NCBI GenBank assembly: GCA_036399055.1
Contig: DASWNX010000033.1
Location: 124,429 to 188,428 of the forward strand
Direction of reading: 5' to 3'
Origin: Jatrophihabitans sp.
GTDB taxonomy: Bacteria; Actinomycetota; Actinomycetes; Mycobacteriales; Jatrophihabitantaceae
DNA length: 64,000 nucleotides
This document shows, one piece after another, positions 25,804 to 34,586 of this stretch; positions within the stretch are counted from its first letter, which is position 1, and every line of letters starts with the position of its first letter. Under the pieces are notes generated by a model that searched no databases, was not told the DNA's origin, and worked only from the letters and a program-made list of their open reading frames with translations. The position numbers and the translations under genes were made by a program.

Positions 25804-27111
25804 ATGGGTGCCGGCAGATCTGCCGCTCGGTGGGCCCGCGGTGACCGCGCGGCTGCCGGCTGCACTGCCGAGGCTGAACTCGTCCGCCGGTTGCGGGCGT
25901 TGCCCGGCCCCGTCCCCGAGCCTCAGTTCAGAGCCGAGCTGCGCGCCCAGCTGGTCGCCATCACCGCCCGAATCGTGTCCGAGTCACCAGCCGCTGAGCC
26001 CGCCACCGGTCCGAGCGCCCTCGCCGGCCGGCGGTCCCGCGCGGCCGGTGGCCGCGCCCTGCGCACGCTGCGCCGTCCGGCGCTGGCCCTGGCCGGCGCG
26101 TCGACGGTGCTGACGCTGCTGCTCGGCATGGCGGTCTGGATGTCGAGCGGGTCGCTGCCCGGCCAGTCCCTGTACGGCGTGAAGAGGGCCAGCGAGAACG
26201 TCCAGCTGTCGATGGCCAGCGGCGACGTCGCCAAGGGTCAGGCCTATCTGCAGCTGGCCGGTAACCGGGTGCGCGAGGCCGCTGACCTGCTCTCCCAATC
26301 GGCGTCCGCCGGCGGCAAGCTCAGCGCCGCTGGACAGCTCAGCCCGCGCACCGCGTCGCTGGTCACCGACACCCTCGACAGCGCCGACTCCGACAGCGTC
26401 AACGGCATGCGGCTGCTCGGCGGGGCCGCGGTGGCTCAGCTGTCGCGGGAGCCGCTGACCAAGATGAGCGGGTGGCTGCCCCCGCACCGAACCCTGCTGA
26501 GCCAGGTCCGGGACCGGATTCCGGCCGGCCCGCTGCGCACCCGCGCCCAGGCGTCGCTGCTGTTGCTGCAACGGATCGCCACCCGCACCGGTCAGCTCAG
26601 CAGCGCGATGGGCTGCTCGTGCCTGGCCCGGGCGGTGGCCGACGAGCTCGGCCCGGTCCCCTGCCGGGCCTGCGGCGCGGCGCCCAACCCGGCGCCCGGC
26701 GGCGCGGCTCCTGGTGGGGGCGTGAGTGCCCCGGCGCCGGTCCCGGGTCCCGGTCTGGGGTCGGCCGCCGGGCCGTCCGGGTCGTTGCCCACCCTGTCGT
26801 TGCCGGCCCTCGGCGGTTCAGGCAGCTCGGCCGGTCCCCCGGCCGGTCCGACGGCATCGCGACCGGCTGGTCCTGGCCTGCCGGCCACGTCCGGTCCCCC
26901 GGCCGCCCCGCCGGTGTCCTCACCGGCGGGCCCGGGGCTGCCGACAGCGCTGCCGTCCTCGCCGCCCTTCAGCTACCCGCCTCACCTACCCACCTCGCTC
27001 GGCCCGATCCTGACCGCACCCGCCAGCCCGCCGCTGACGCTGCCCGGGGCGGTCGACGGCTTGCCCGGCCTCGGCGTCCAGCCGTCACTGCCGGGTGTCT
27101 CACGCCCCTGA
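25804..27111 (+). CDS. DUF5667 membrane protein, candidate anti-sigma factor for BldN
   Basis: The 435-residue protein has a cytosolic N-terminus (about 1-95) with AELVRRLRALPGPVPEPQFRAELRAQL, one membrane helix (about 98-118, LALAGASTVLTLLLGMAV), then a DUF5667 domain with GQSLYGVKRASENVQLSMA, and a long Pro/Gly/Ser-rich C-terminus (about 290-435). Start: ATG with GGAGG 5 nt upstream. Its position after bldN, a sigma-BldN-like promoter in front, and single-pass topology suggest an RsbN-type anti-sigma factor; sequence alone does not prove this. Confidence 0.7.
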   Translation: MGAGRSAARWARGDRAAAGCTAEAELVRRLRALPGPVPEPQFRAELRAQLVAITARIVSESPAAEPATGPSALAGRRSRAAGGRALRTLRRPALALAGASTVLTLLLGMAVWMSSGSLPGQSLYGVKRASENVQLSMASGDVAKGQAYLQLAGNRVREAADLLSQSASAGGKLSAAGQLSPRTASLVTDTLDSADSDSVNGMRLLGGAAVAQLSREPLTKMSGWLPPHRTLLSQVRDRIPAGPLRTRAQASLLLLQRIATRTGQLSSAMGCSCLARAVADELGPVPCRACGAAPNPAPGGAAPGGGVSAPAPVPGPGLGSAAGPSGSLPTLSLPALGGSGSSAGPPAGPTASRPAGPGLPATSGPPAAPPVSSPAGPGLPTALPSSPPFSYPPHLPTSLGPILTAPASPPLTLPGAVDGLPGLGVQPSLPGVSRP

Positions 27112-27168
27112 CCCACTGACTACGCTCGGTGCTGCTCAGCGAACTTCCTCGCGTCGAAGGGGGCACCG

Positions 27169-28008
27169 ATGCCTGGCCGTTCCACGGGGTCGGCAGTGCC
27201 CGAGGTCGAGCAGGCACTGGCCATCCCGGACCATCCTGAGGCTGCGGCGTTCTTCGACGTGGACAACACCGTCGTCGTAGGGGCCTCGATCTTCTACTTC
27301 GCCAAGGGGCTGGCGGCGCGCAAGTTCTTCTCCACCAGCGACCTGCGACGGTTCCTCTGGCAGCAGGTGAAGTTCCGGGCCGGCGGCGAGGCGCAGGACC
27401 ACATCACCTCGGCCCAGGAGTCGGCGCTGGCCTTCATCGCGGGCAAGCCGGTCGCCGAGCTCGTGGCGATGTCGGAGGAGATCTACGACGAGACCATCGC
27501 CGCCAGGATCTACTCCGGCACCAGGGCGCTGGCCCAGCTGCACCTGGACGCCGGCGAGCGGGTCTGGCTGGTCACCGCGACGCCCGAAGAGCTGGCCAGG
27601 CTCATCGCCCGGCGGCTGGGGCTCACCGGGGCGCTGGGCACCCGGGCCGAGGAGCAGGACGGCCTGTTCACCGGACGGCTGCTCGGGGAGCTGCTGCACG
27701 GCGAGGCCAAGGCGGCGGCAGTCCGTGACCTGGCGTTGCGCGAGGGGCTGGACCTGGCTCAGTGCGCGGCGTACTCCGACTCCATCAACGACATCCCGAT
27801 GCTGTCCCTGGTCGGCCGGCCGGTCGCGGTCAACCCGGACTCGGCGCTGCGCGACGAGGCCCGCCGGCGAGGCTGGGAGATCCGCGACTTCCGCACCGGA
27901 CGCAAGGCGGCCCGGATCGGCGTGCCGACCGCTCTTGCCACTGCCGCGGCCGGCGGCGCGGTGGTCGGCGCCATGGCGATCGGCCGCCGCAGGAGCCCGG
28001 TCGCTTGA
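27169..28008 (+). CDS. HAD-family (subfamily IB) phosphatase, SerB1-like
   Basis: The 279-residue protein has the four HAD motifs: FFDVDNTVV (nucleophile Asp, about residue 27), VTATPEEL, a lysine in HGEAKAAAV, and [12 protein letters not shown] hydrophobic C-terminal segment ([17 protein letters not shown]) may anchor it in the membrane. The closest annotated relatives in mycobacteria are called SerB1, near the same neighbours, but the substrate there is not firmly phosphoserine. It is followed by an array of short repeats. Confidence 0.87.
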   Translation: MPGRSTGSAVPEVEQALAIPDHPEAAAFFDVDNTVVVGASIFYFAKGLAARKFFSTSDLRRFLWQQVKFRAGGEAQDHITSAQESALAFIAGKPVAELVAMSEEIYDETIAARIYSGTRALAQLHLDAGERVWLVTATPEELARLIARRLGLTGALGTRAEEQDGLFTGRLLGELLHGEAKAAAVRDLALREGLDLAQCAAYSDSINDIPMLSLVGRPVAVNPDSALRDEARRRGWEIRDFRTGRKAARIGVPTALATAAAGGAVVGAMAIGRRRSPVA

Positions 28009-28019
28009 GGCCGTGAGCC

Positions 28020-28145
28020 CGAGCGGCCTCAGTGCCAGGCCGAGCGGCCTCACAGTGCCAGGCTGAGGGCCTCAGTGCCAGACCGAACGGCCTCAGTGCC
28101 AGACCGAACGGCCTCAGTGCCAGGCTGAGGGCCTCAGTGCCAGAC
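28020..28145. repeat. Tandem 21-25 bp repeats at the acyltransferase 3' end
   Basis: Six or so copies of CCTCAGTGCCAGACCGAACGG and variants (CTCAGTGCCAGGCTGAGGGC) run from the end of the HAD gene into the last codons and stop of the acyltransferase gene. Each copy resembles the gene's own final SVW-H-stop codons, so the array looks like an amplified gene end. Confidence 0.85.
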
Positions 28146-29081
28146 CGAACGGCGCTGCATCAGCACCCGGTACAGGCTGCCCTGAATCTGCTCGCGAACC
28201 CGGTCGGTGATCTCGAAGACCAGCATCGGGTCCTCCGCCGCCTCGGGGCCGTACTCGGCGGTCTCGATCGGCTCGCCGAATTCGATGTGCCACTTGCTGG
28301 GCAGCGGTATCAACCCGAGCGGGCCCAACCAGGGAAAGGTCGGCGTCAACGGAAAGTGCGGCAGGCCCAGCACCCGCGCCAGCGTCTTGGCGTTGCCGAG
28401 CATCGGGTAGATCTCCTCAGAGCCCACGATCGCGGTGGGGATGATCGGCGCGCCGGTCCGCAGCGCCGCCGAGACGAACCCGCCGCGGCCGAAGCGCTGC
28501 AGCTTGTACCGCTCGGAGAACGGCTTTCCGATGCCCTTGAAACCCTCCGGCCAGACCCCGACCAGCTCCCCGGCGCCCAGCAGCCGCTCAGCGTCGGCGT
28601 GGCAGGCCAACGTGCTGCCGGTCTTGCGGGCGAGCGGCCCGAGCACCGGGGTGGTGAACACCAGGTCCGCGGCGAGCAGCCGCAGAAAGCGGTGGTTCGG
28701 CGTCTCCTCATGCACCGCGGTCGCCGTCATCACCCCGTCCAAAGCCCACAGCGCGCCAGCGTGGTTGGCCACGATCAACGCTCCTGAGTCGCCCGGCAGG
28801 TGGTGCGCGCCGGTCACCTCGGTGCGGAACCACTTGCGGTAGAGCTGGCGGGCCGCCGCCAGCACCGTCGCCTCGGTGAGCTCCGGGTCGAATCCGAAGT
28901 CATCGATCGGGTAGTCCCCGGTGACGCGGTGACGCAGGAACCTCAGACCGGCCGCGGCTCGGCGCTCCCACGTCGCGGCCTGGCTGTCGGCGGGCGGCTT
29001 GGGCGGCTGGCCCGGCTCAGCGCCCCGCGCCAGCGGCGCGCGCTCCTGCGGATGCAACCTGATCACCTGCGCCTCAGCCAT
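28134..29081 (-). CDS. 1-acylglycerol-3-phosphate O-acyltransferase-like (PlsC family)
   Basis: This 315-residue protein has a PlsC-type domain with IVANHAGALWALDGVM, VWPEGFKGIGKPF and PIIPTAIVG. The histidine motif is longer than the usual HX4D, as in the mycobacterial neighbour-gene product Rv0502 (from memory), so specificity is uncertain. It presumably acylates a lipid at the cytoplasmic membrane. The N-terminal 50 residues are low in conservation. Its start overlaps the end of the epimerase gene by eight bases. Confidence 0.8.
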   Translation of the reverse strand: MAEAQVIRLHPQERAPLARGAEPGQPPKPPADSQAATWERRAAAGLRFLRHRVTGDYPIDDFGFDPELTEATVLAAARQLYRKWFRTEVTGAHHLPGDSGALIVANHAGALWALDGVMTATAVHEETPNHRFLRLLAADLVFTTPVLGPLARKTGSTLACHADAERLLGAGELVGVWPEGFKGIGKPFSERYKLQRFGRGGFVSAALRTGAPIIPTAIVGSEEIYPMLGNAKTLARVLGLPHFPLTPTFPWLGPLGLIPLPSKWHIEFGEPIETAEYGPEAAEDPMLVFEITDRVREQIQGSLYRVLMQRRSVWH

Positions 29082-30174
29082 GGCGAAGCCTCCTCGAAGA
29101 CCTGATCGACGACACCGACGCCGTGGTGGGCGCGGCGTGCGGCGCAGTGGTGCGCAACACCCGGGCCAGCACCGACTCTCCCGCGTCGAGGACCGCCTCG
29201 GTGAGCACCGGCTGCACCGGCCGGCCGGTGAGGAAGGACTCGAAGGCAGCCGCGGTGGAGAACTGCGGCGTGTACCCGAAGACGTCTTTGAGCCGGTCGT
29301 TGGCGACGACCCGCCCGAAGTTCAGGAACTGCATCTGCTCGGGTGAGAAGTCGACGACGCCACTGCGACGGACCGCCCGGCCGACGAACGAGACGGCCGG
29401 GGCAGGCACCGGGACGGCGATCTTGCCGGCCCGCCGGATCGCCTGGCTGAGCAGCAGCACGCCGTCAGCGGCGACGTTGAAGGTCCCGGGCCGGTCGGAG
29501 GTGCTGGCCAGTCGCAGCACCTCGATGGCGTCGGTCTCGTGCAGCAACTGCAGCCGGGGGTCGAAGCCGAAGGCGGTGGGCACGATCGGCAGCTGGAAGT
29601 AGCGGGTCAGCGGGGTGTCGATGAACGGGCCGACGAAGTTGGCGAAACGCAGCAAGGTGACGTTGACGTCGGGGCGGCGGCGGGTGAACCCGCGCAGGTA
29701 GCCCTCGACCTCGACGGCGTCCTTGGCGTAGCCGCTGCGGGGCAGCGCCTTGGCCGTCATGTCCTCGGTGAAGATCGCCGGGTCCCGTGGGGACGTGCCG
29801 TAGACGGCGGTGGTGGACTTGACCACCAGCCGCCGGACGGTGTCGGAGTTCTGGCAGGCCGCCAGCAGCTGCATCGTGCCGATGACGTTCAGCTCTTTCA
29901 TCGGCGTGCGGCCGCCGGCGCCGTGTGGGGTCGCCGTCACGGAGGCGTGCACGACGGTGTCCACCTCCGCCTGGCTGATCACGCGGGAGATCAGCGGGTT
30001 GCGGATGTCGGCCCGGACGAACTCGGTGCGGCCCAGCAGGTTCAGGTCGGCCCGGGCCGGCGGCACCGTGTCGACTCCGATGATCCGGTCGATGGCGGGG
30101 TCAGCAGACAGCCGACCGGCCAGCCTGCAGGCCAGATGCCGGCTCACGCCGGTGACCATGACGACCCGCGACAT
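29074..30174 (-). CDS. NAD-dependent epimerase/dehydratase family protein
   Basis: This 366-residue extended SDR starts MSRVVMVTGVSRHLACRLAG, a variant of the GxxGxxG cofactor loop, and has the ISQAEVDTVVHASV and KSTTAVYGTSP motifs. The usual catalytic YxxxK is not evident; the equivalent segment reads SGYAKDAVEVEGYL. The Rv0501 (galE2) homologue has a similar pattern as I recall. It may bind a nucleotide cofactor without being a sugar epimerase. The C-terminus is Ser/Thr-rich. Confidence 0.82.
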   Translation of the reverse strand: MSRVVMVTGVSRHLACRLAGRLSADPAIDRIIGVDTVPPARADLNLLGRTEFVRADIRNPLISRVISQAEVDTVVHASVTATPHGAGGRTPMKELNVIGTMQLLAACQNSDTVRRLVVKSTTAVYGTSPRDPAIFTEDMTAKALPRSGYAKDAVEVEGYLRGFTRRRPDVNVTLLRFANFVGPFIDTPLTRYFQLPIVPTAFGFDPRLQLLHETDAIEVLRLASTSDRPGTFNVAADGVLLLSQAIRRAGKIAVPVPAPAVSFVGRAVRRSGVVDFSPEQMQFLNFGRVVANDRLKDVFGYTPQFSTAAAFESFLTGRPVQPVLTEAVLDAGESVLARVLRTTAPHAAPTTASVSSIRSSRRLRHG

Positions 30175-30284
30175 AGGACTCCTACCCAGGGATGTCGAGC
30201 TCTTGCCTGGAGCGACCCATGCTAGTCAGCCGGCTGGCAGCGCGCCTGCTGGCGGCCCGACGCTTGCAGGTCGGTGGTGGTCAG

Positions 30285-30415
30285 TGGCTTGAGTCAGCGG
30301 CGCGGCTTGAGTCAGCGGCGCGGCTTGAGTCAGCGGCGTGGGCCAGCGTCGTGGGTGCGTCAGCGGCTCGGGTCACCGGCGTGGGTGCGTCAGCGGCTCG
30401 GGTCACCGGCCGGAG
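30285..30415. repeat. 18-bp and 30-bp tandem repeats downstream of bS22
   Basis: Three copies of GGCTTGAGTCAGCGGCGC are followed by two copies of a 30-bp unit starting GTGGGTGCGTCAGCGG. They lie between the epimerase start and the bS22 terminator and have no coding assignment. Confidence 0.85.
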
Positions 30416-30423
30416 ACGCGAAA

Positions 30424-30456
30424 AGCTGGCTCCGGCGTCGGGACGCGGAGCCAGCT
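30424..30456 (-). terminator. Rho-independent terminator of the bS22 gene
   Basis: Perfect 11-bp arms AGCTGGCTCCG and CGGAGCCAGCT surround an 11-nt loop. On the minus strand the stem is followed directly by a TTTT run, the classic intrinsic terminator form. It lies 17 bp after the bS22 stop codon. Confidence 0.9.
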
Positions 30457-30473
30457 CACCACGGCGAAAGGAG

Positions 30474-30572
30474 TTACTTCTTGTTGCGGCGCTGAACGCG
30501 CGTCTTCTTCAGCAGCTTGCGGTGCTTCTTCTTGGCCATCCGCTTGCGCCGCTTCTTGATGACAGAACCCAT
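30474..30572 (-). CDS. 30S ribosomal protein bS22 (AURKAIP1/COX24-domain small basic protein)
   Basis: A 32-residue, extremely basic protein, opening [19 protein letters not shown] and ending RVQRRNKK. It matches the small ribosomal subunit protein seen in mycobacterial ribosomes (bS22) and the AURKAIP1/COX24 domain. The mycobacterial counterpart (Rv0500B) also lies between the BldC-like gene and the epimerase. It is followed by a strong terminator. Confidence 0.92.
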   Translation of the reverse strand: MGSVIKKRRKRMAKKKHRKLLKKTRVQRRNKK

Positions 30573-30823
30573 TGCTTACCTCACCAACATGATCGACTCG
30601 CGTTACCGGACCTGAGCGACTTGGCTGAACTCGAATGACCTCGAAGTCACCTGCAGGTCATGCACGCGTCACTGGCTGGGAGCTTACCGTGCTGCGTCGG
30701 GCCTGATGACACCGCTGGCTGGGGGGTCTGCGACCAGCAGCCCCTCGCCCAGAGGACGGCTGTCCTGTCTGATGTGGGCGAGATGCCGCATACTTCTGGC
30801 TCATCCCCTGAAAGGAGCGACAC

Positions 30824-30925
30824 GTGTCGAACAACAACTGGCCGAAGCTATCCAACTGGGACTGGTCGAAGCCATCCCACTGGAACCGGACGCCCCTCGC
30901 GACCTGGCATTGGCCCACTCCCTGA
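30824..30925 (+). CDS. Trp-rich 33-residue micropeptide A with four octad repeats
   Basis: A GTG-started ORF of 33 codons plus stop encodes M then SNNNWPKL, SNWDWSKP, SHWNRTPL, ATWHWPTP. Six residues are Trp. The repeat consensus is near SNWxWPxP; the third unit has lost its second Trp (CGG instead of TGG). AAAGGAG lies about 7 nt before the GTG. The same length, ribosome binding site and downstream hairpin are shared with the copy 308 bp away. There is no signal peptide and no known family. Another frame is also open here, but it has no start near the AAAGGAG. Confidence 0.72.
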   Translation: MSNNNWPKLSNWDWSKPSHWNRTPLATWHWPTP

Positions 30926-30949
30926 CGCGGCCCCGCCCGACGCACGCCG

Positions 30950-30996
30950 CGCGTCATGCTGCCGCGTCGCCCTGACGACCGCTCAGCACGACGGTC
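30950..30996 (+). terminator. Hairpin downstream of micropeptide A
   Basis: CGCGTCATGCTG and CAGCACGACGGTC form imperfect arms around an inner GTCGC/GACGAC stem. The same structure, perfectly paired, follows micropeptide B, so each peptide gene seems to have its own terminator-like end. Confidence 0.5.
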
Positions 30997-31131
30997 CGCG
31001 ACGGTAGCTCGCGACGGTAGCTGAGGTGACGGCCTCGACTAACCGTTCAGCAAGCCACGGGACGAAGACCGCCAGGTCAGCTGACCGGAGCTATCGCACC
31101 CCTGAAATCACCATTCGTCAAGGAGCGACAT

Positions 31132-31233
31132 ATGTCGAATTACAACTGGCCGAAGCCGTCCAACTGGAACTGGCCGTGCCTCGAGAACTGGGAATGGCCG
31201 TGTCCCGAGAGCTGGCATTGGCCCACTCCCTGA
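31132..31233 (+). CDS. Trp-rich 33-residue micropeptide B with four octad repeats
   Basis: An ATG-started ORF, with AAGGAG about 7 nt upstream, encodes M then SNYNWPKP, SNWNWPCL, ENWEWPCP, ESWHWPTP. All four octads fit (S/E)NWxWPxP, and seven of 33 residues are Trp. Two Cys are exactly eight residues apart (positions 16 and 24). Compared with copy A the length, all other Trp codons, the last octad WHWPTP and the stop are kept, while other residues vary, as expected for selected peptides. Both copies lie between bS22 and bldC. The function is unknown; a multi-core precursor or exported peptide is possible. Confidence 0.75.
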   Translation: MSNYNWPKPSNWNWPCLENWEWPCPESWHWPTP

Positions 31234-31258
31234 CCCGCGCCCCCACCAGACGCACGCC

Positions 31259-31306
31259 GACCGTCATGCTGTCGCGTCGCCCTGGCGACCTCTCAGCATG
31301 ACGGTC
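31259..31306 (+). terminator. Perfect 13-bp hairpin downstream of micropeptide B
   Basis: GACCGTCATGCTG (31259-31271) pairs perfectly with CAGCATGACGGTC (31294-31306), with an inner GTCGC/GCGAC stem. No U-tract follows. It lies 25 bp after the peptide stop codon and matches the structure after copy A. Confidence 0.6.
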
Positions 31307-31385
31307 CGGGCACCGCTCAGCATGACGGTCCGGGCACCGCGCAGCCGGGCACCGCTCAGCCGGGCACCGCTCGTCCGGGCACCGC
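31292..31385. repeat. Tandem repeats between micropeptide B and bldC
   Basis: Two copies of CTCAGCATGACGGTCCGGGC plus ACCG are followed by shorter CAGCCGGGCACCGCT units up to the bldC stop codon. Confidence 0.8.
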
Positions 31386-31589
31386 TCAGCCGGCCTCGAA
31401 GAAGGCGCTCTTGAGATAAGCCTGCACGGCCTTCTCGGGCACCCGGAAAGAACGGCCCACCCGGACAGCGGGCAGCTCGCCGGAGTGCACCATGCGGTAC
31501 ACCGTCATCTTCGAGACGCGCATCACCGCGGCCACCTCGGCCACTGTCAGAAAGCGCACCTCGCGTAACCCGTCAGGGGTCGTATTCAT
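31386..31589 (-). CDS. bldC: BldC-family (MerR-like) DNA-binding protein
   Basis: This 67-residue protein is a single winged helix-turn-helix: FLTVAEVAAVMRVSKMTVYRMVHSGEL then AVRVGRSFRVPEKAVQAYLKS (two parts of one domain). The length and sequence match BldC, a developmental regulator that in Streptomyces binds direct repeats cooperatively. The gene next to proC is conserved in mycobacteria. An inverted repeat TGTCAC-N14-GTGACA lies immediately upstream of the start (31591-31616) and could be an operator. Confidence 0.9.
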   Translation of the reverse strand: MNTTPDGLREVRFLTVAEVAAVMRVSKMTVYRMVHSGELPAVRVGRSFRVPEKAVQAYLKSAFFEAG

Positions 31590-31792
31590 CTGTCACCGGA
31601 CTCTCGGCACGTGACAGTGAGCCCGGCTTCCCGCCGGACAACCTGACACGCACGTGCTGGGCTGAGAGTAGCGGTACCGATGGTGCCCATGCGATACGTG
31701 TTCTTCACAAAGTGGATTCTTTTTTTCTTGAACCGGCGCGGCGGACCCCCGCCCGCGCGTGCCTGTGCTCACCAATGCCGGCGTTGCGCCGT

Positions 31793-32617
31793 TCACTCGG
31801 CGTCGGCGGCCCGGCCAAGCTCTGCCGAGCGGTTGCGGGCGGCTTCGATGGCAGCGAGGAAGGCCGCCCGGACGCCGTGGTTCTCCAGCTCGCGGATGGC
31901 TGAGATGGTCGTGCCCGCCGGGCTGGTGACCGCCTCGCGCAACTGCACCGGGTGCTCGCCCGAGTCGCGCAGCATCACCGCCGAGCCGACCAGCGTCTGC
32001 ACGATGAGCTCGGCCGCCAGCGCCCGTGGCAGGCCCAGCAGGATGCCCGCGTCGATCATCGCCTCGACCAGGAAGAAGAAGTAGGCCGGCCCGCTGCCGG
32101 ACAGGGCGGTCACCGCGTCCAGCTGCGACTCGGGCACCCGGACCACCCGCCCGACCGCCGACAGCAGCTCGTCTGCTCGCTGCAGGTGCGCCTGGGTCGC
32201 CCGGGAGCCCGCCGAGATGGCCGTCATCGCCTCGTCGACCAGCGCGGGGGTGTTCGGCATGCAGCGCACCACGGCGGGTCCGACAGGCAAGCCGCGCTCG
32301 ATCCGCGCGGTCGTGATGCCGGCCGCCACCGACACGATCAGGTGCTCCTCGGTGACCAGCTCGGCCAGCTCCCGCAACAGCAGGTCGATGTCCTGCGGTT
32401 TCACGGCGATCAGGATCGTCGCGCAGGCCTTCGCGGCCTCGTCGACGTCCACCACCCGGATGCCGTAACGCTCGCTGAGGTAGCGGATCCGCTCGGGGTA
32501 GTGCTCGACCACCAGGATGTCCTCGGGGACCGCGCTCCCGCGCAAGAGGCCCGACAGCAGCGCCTCACCGATCTTGCCGCCGCCGATGATCGCCAGCTTG
32601 CCCGGGTTGCTCGTCAT
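31793..32617 (-). CDS. proC: Pyrroline-5-carboxylate reductase
   Basis: ProC makes proline by reducing pyrroline-5-carboxylate with NAD(P)H. The 274-residue protein has the Rossmann motif LAIIGGGKIGEALLSGLL and the family signature ALSGSGPAYFFFLVEAM followed by LPRALAAEL. The usual length is about 270. The start ATG is at 32615-32617. It lies 77 bp downstream of the ppx/gppA stop in the same orientation and may share its transcript. Confidence 0.95.
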   Translation of the reverse strand: MTSNPGKLAIIGGGKIGEALLSGLLRGSAVPEDILVVEHYPERIRYLSERYGIRVVDVDEAAKACATILIAVKPQDIDLLLRELAELVTEEHLIVSVAAGITTARIERGLPVGPAVVRCMPNTPALVDEAMTAISAGSRATQAHLQRADELLSAVGRVVRVPESQLDAVTALSGSGPAYFFFLVEAMIDAGILLGLPRALAAELIVQTLVGSAVMLRDSGEHPVQLREAVTSPAGTTISAIRELENHGVRAAFLAAIEAARNRSAELGRAADAE

Positions 32618-32694
32618 GAGGCCATCCTTCCAGCTGCCGCGCCCTGATGGCTTGCTGGAGGGCTGCGAGTGCCGCGCTGCCTAGCGGAGCCAGG

Positions 32695-33627
32695 TCAGGT
32701 CAGCGCGATCTGGTCCAGCCTGCGCAGGATCACGCCCTCGCGCAGCGCCCACGGAGACAGCTCGAACTCTTCGACGCCCAGCGCCAGCATGGCCTGCTCT
32801 GCCACCACCGCGCCGGCCATCGTCTGGTGTGCCCGAGCCGGCGACACCCCGTCGAGTTCGGCCAGGTCGGTGGCCGGGATCCGGGAGATGAAGCCGATGA
32901 TCTGCCGTAAGCCGTTGATCTGCAGGCTGCGACGAACCCGTGGGCCGGCGCTGGAAGGCGCGGCGCCGGCCAACCGGGCCAGGGTCCGGAAGGTCTTGCT
33001 GCTGGCCACCACCCGGTCGGGCAGTCCGGTGGACAACAGCTGGCGGGCGGGGCCGGCGAGCTGGTCGGCGACGTGCTTGCGCAGCTCCTCGACCGAGCGC
33101 TTGGACGGCGGGTCGCCGTCGAGCCAGTCCCGGGTCAACCGGCCGGCGCCTAGCGGGATCGACAACGCGATCTCGGGAACCTCGTCGGCGCCCACCGCCA
33201 GCTCCAGTGAGCCGCCTCCGATGTCGAGGCAGAGCAACCGGCCGGCGCTCCAGCCGAACCACCGCCGCACCGCCAGAAAGGTCAGCACCGCCTCGTCCTC
33301 GCCGGTGAGCACCCGCAGCTCCACGCCGGTCTCTTCTTTGACCCGGGCCAGCACCTCGGAGGAGTTGCGGGCGTCTCGGACCGCCGAGGTGGCGAAGGCC
33401 AGCAACTCGTCGCACCGCAGCTCGGTGGCCTGCCGCCGCGCGCCCAACGTCGCGCCGACCAGCGCGTCAGCGCCCTCGACGGCGAGGTCCCCGCGCTTGT
33501 CGATGTGCTCGGCCAGCCTCAGCACGCTCTTGCGCGACAGCTGCGGCGTCGGCTGAGCGCCGAGGTGGGCGTCGACCACCAGCAGGTGGACGGTGTTGGA
33601 GCCGACGTCCAACACCCCTAGTCGCAT
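32695..33627 (-). CDS. Ppx/GppA-family phosphatase
   Basis: This 310-residue protein starts [19 protein letters not shown], the phosphate-1 loop of the actin-like ATPase fold, and has [14 protein letters not shown] as the second loop. Members hydrolyse polyphosphate or pppGpp; single-domain actinobacterial forms are often exopolyphosphatases. The start was set at ATG 33627; the open frame reaches further but runs over the divergent gene's promoter. Its position beside senX3-regX3 and phoU fits phosphate metabolism. Confidence 0.9.
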   Translation of the reverse strand: MRLGVLDVGSNTVHLLVVDAHLGAQPTPQLSRKSVLRLAEHIDKRGDLAVEGADALVGATLGARRQATELRCDELLAFATSAVRDARNSSEVLARVKEETGVELRVLTGEDEAVLTFLAVRRWFGWSAGRLLCLDIGGGSLELAVGADEVPEIALSIPLGAGRLTRDWLDGDPPSKRSVEELRKHVADQLAGPARQLLSTGLPDRVVASSKTFRTLARLAGAAPSSAGPRVRRSLQINGLRQIIGFISRIPATDLAELDGVSPARAHQTMAGAVVAEQAMLALGVEEFELSPWALREGVILRRLDQIALT

Positions 33628-33721
33628 GCCGGTCACGCTAGCCGATGACCGCAGCGCGAGAGAGCTGGACTCGGGCAGCCGTCCTGGCGACCCTCGCGTG
33701 CGGCGGGTTAGTCTCGCCGTT

Positions 33722-34576
33722 GTGCCTGCCAGCGCCCGCAACCTTCCTGTCATACAACCCGTCATACAACCTGCCCCCCGCGACCGCGAGGTGGGCCTGG
33801 AGTTCTCCAGGGAGTGGCTGGAGTTCAGCGACCCCGCCAATCCCGAACACCGGATCAGGGCTGACCTGACCTGGCTGTGCTCGCGCTGGACCTGCATCTT
33901 CGGCCGGGGCTGCCACGGCGTCATTGAGGGCCGGTCCGAGGACGGCTGTTGCAGCCACGGGGCGTTCTTCTCCGACGATGAGGACCTCAAGCGGGTGCGC
34001 GGCTATGCCAAGCAGTTGGACGCCGAGACCTGGCAGCACCACAAGGCGGGCCGCGCGAGGGGCATCACCGAGAAGGACTCGGTCGGTGATGAGGAGAACC
34101 GGGTCCGGACCAGGACGGTGGACGGCGCCTGCGTGTTCCTCAACCGGCCCGGTTTCGCCGGCGGCGAGGGCTGCGCCCTGCACGCGCTGGCCTTGCGCAC
34201 CGGCCTGCACCCGCTGGACACCAAGCCGGAGGTCTGCTGGCAGCTGCCGGTGCGCCGTGAGCAGGAGTGGGTCACCAGGGCCGACGACACCCAGGTCCTG
34301 GTGTCGACGGTGACCGAGTTCGACCGGCGGGGGTGGGGCGAGGGCGGTCATGACCTGCACTGGTGGTGCACCTCTTCTCCTGAGGCCCATGTCGGCGCCG
34401 AGCCGCTGTACGTCAGCTACGCGCCTGAGCTCACCGCCCTGATCGGCCAGGCCGCCTACACCGAGCTGTCCAGGCTGTGCGCGCTGCGGCTGGCGCAGGG
34501 TCTGGTGGCGGTGCACCCCGCGACCGCCGCCGCCGGCCAGCCGGTGACCGGCCCCAACAAGGCCGTCGCCGGTTAG
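33722..34576 (+). CDS. Conserved Cys-rich actinobacterial protein (Rv0495c-like)
   Basis: The 284-residue product has many cysteines in small clusters: [53 protein letters not shown] and [10 protein letters not shown]. This pattern suggests metal or Fe-S binding. The gene beside ppx in mycobacteria (Rv0495c) has similar features, from memory. The start is uncertain: I used GTG 33722; an in-frame ATG at 33593 would overlap the ppx start. A small duplication (gtcatacaacc twice) lies just inside the start. Function unknown. Confidence 0.7.
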   Translation: MPASARNLPVIQPVIQPAPRDREVGLEFSREWLEFSDPANPEHRIRADLTWLCSRWTCIFGRGCHGVIEGRSEDGCCSHGAFFSDDEDLKRVRGYAKQLDAETWQHHKAGRARGITEKDSVGDEENRVRTRTVDGACVFLNRPGFAGGEGCALHALALRTGLHPLDTKPEVCWQLPVRREQEWVTRADDTQVLVSTVTEFDRRGWGEGGHDLHWWCTSSPEAHVGAEPLYVSYAPELTALIGQAAYTELSRLCALRLAQGLVAVHPATAAAGQPVTGPNKAVAG

Positions 34577-34586
34577 CGGCGCCGGC

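Noticed and set aside
30706-31301. Alternative plus-strand frames over the two 33-mers, reading QLAEA...LALAHSLTR in both
   Set aside because: They have no start codon near the AAGGAG sites and appear only because the real frame is duplicated; the Trp frame starts at correct spacing in both copies.
31672-31760. Possible terminator or micropeptide near the T-rich run before proC's end
   Set aside because: The T-run has no stable stem beside it and no Trp-type ORF with a ribosome binding site was found.
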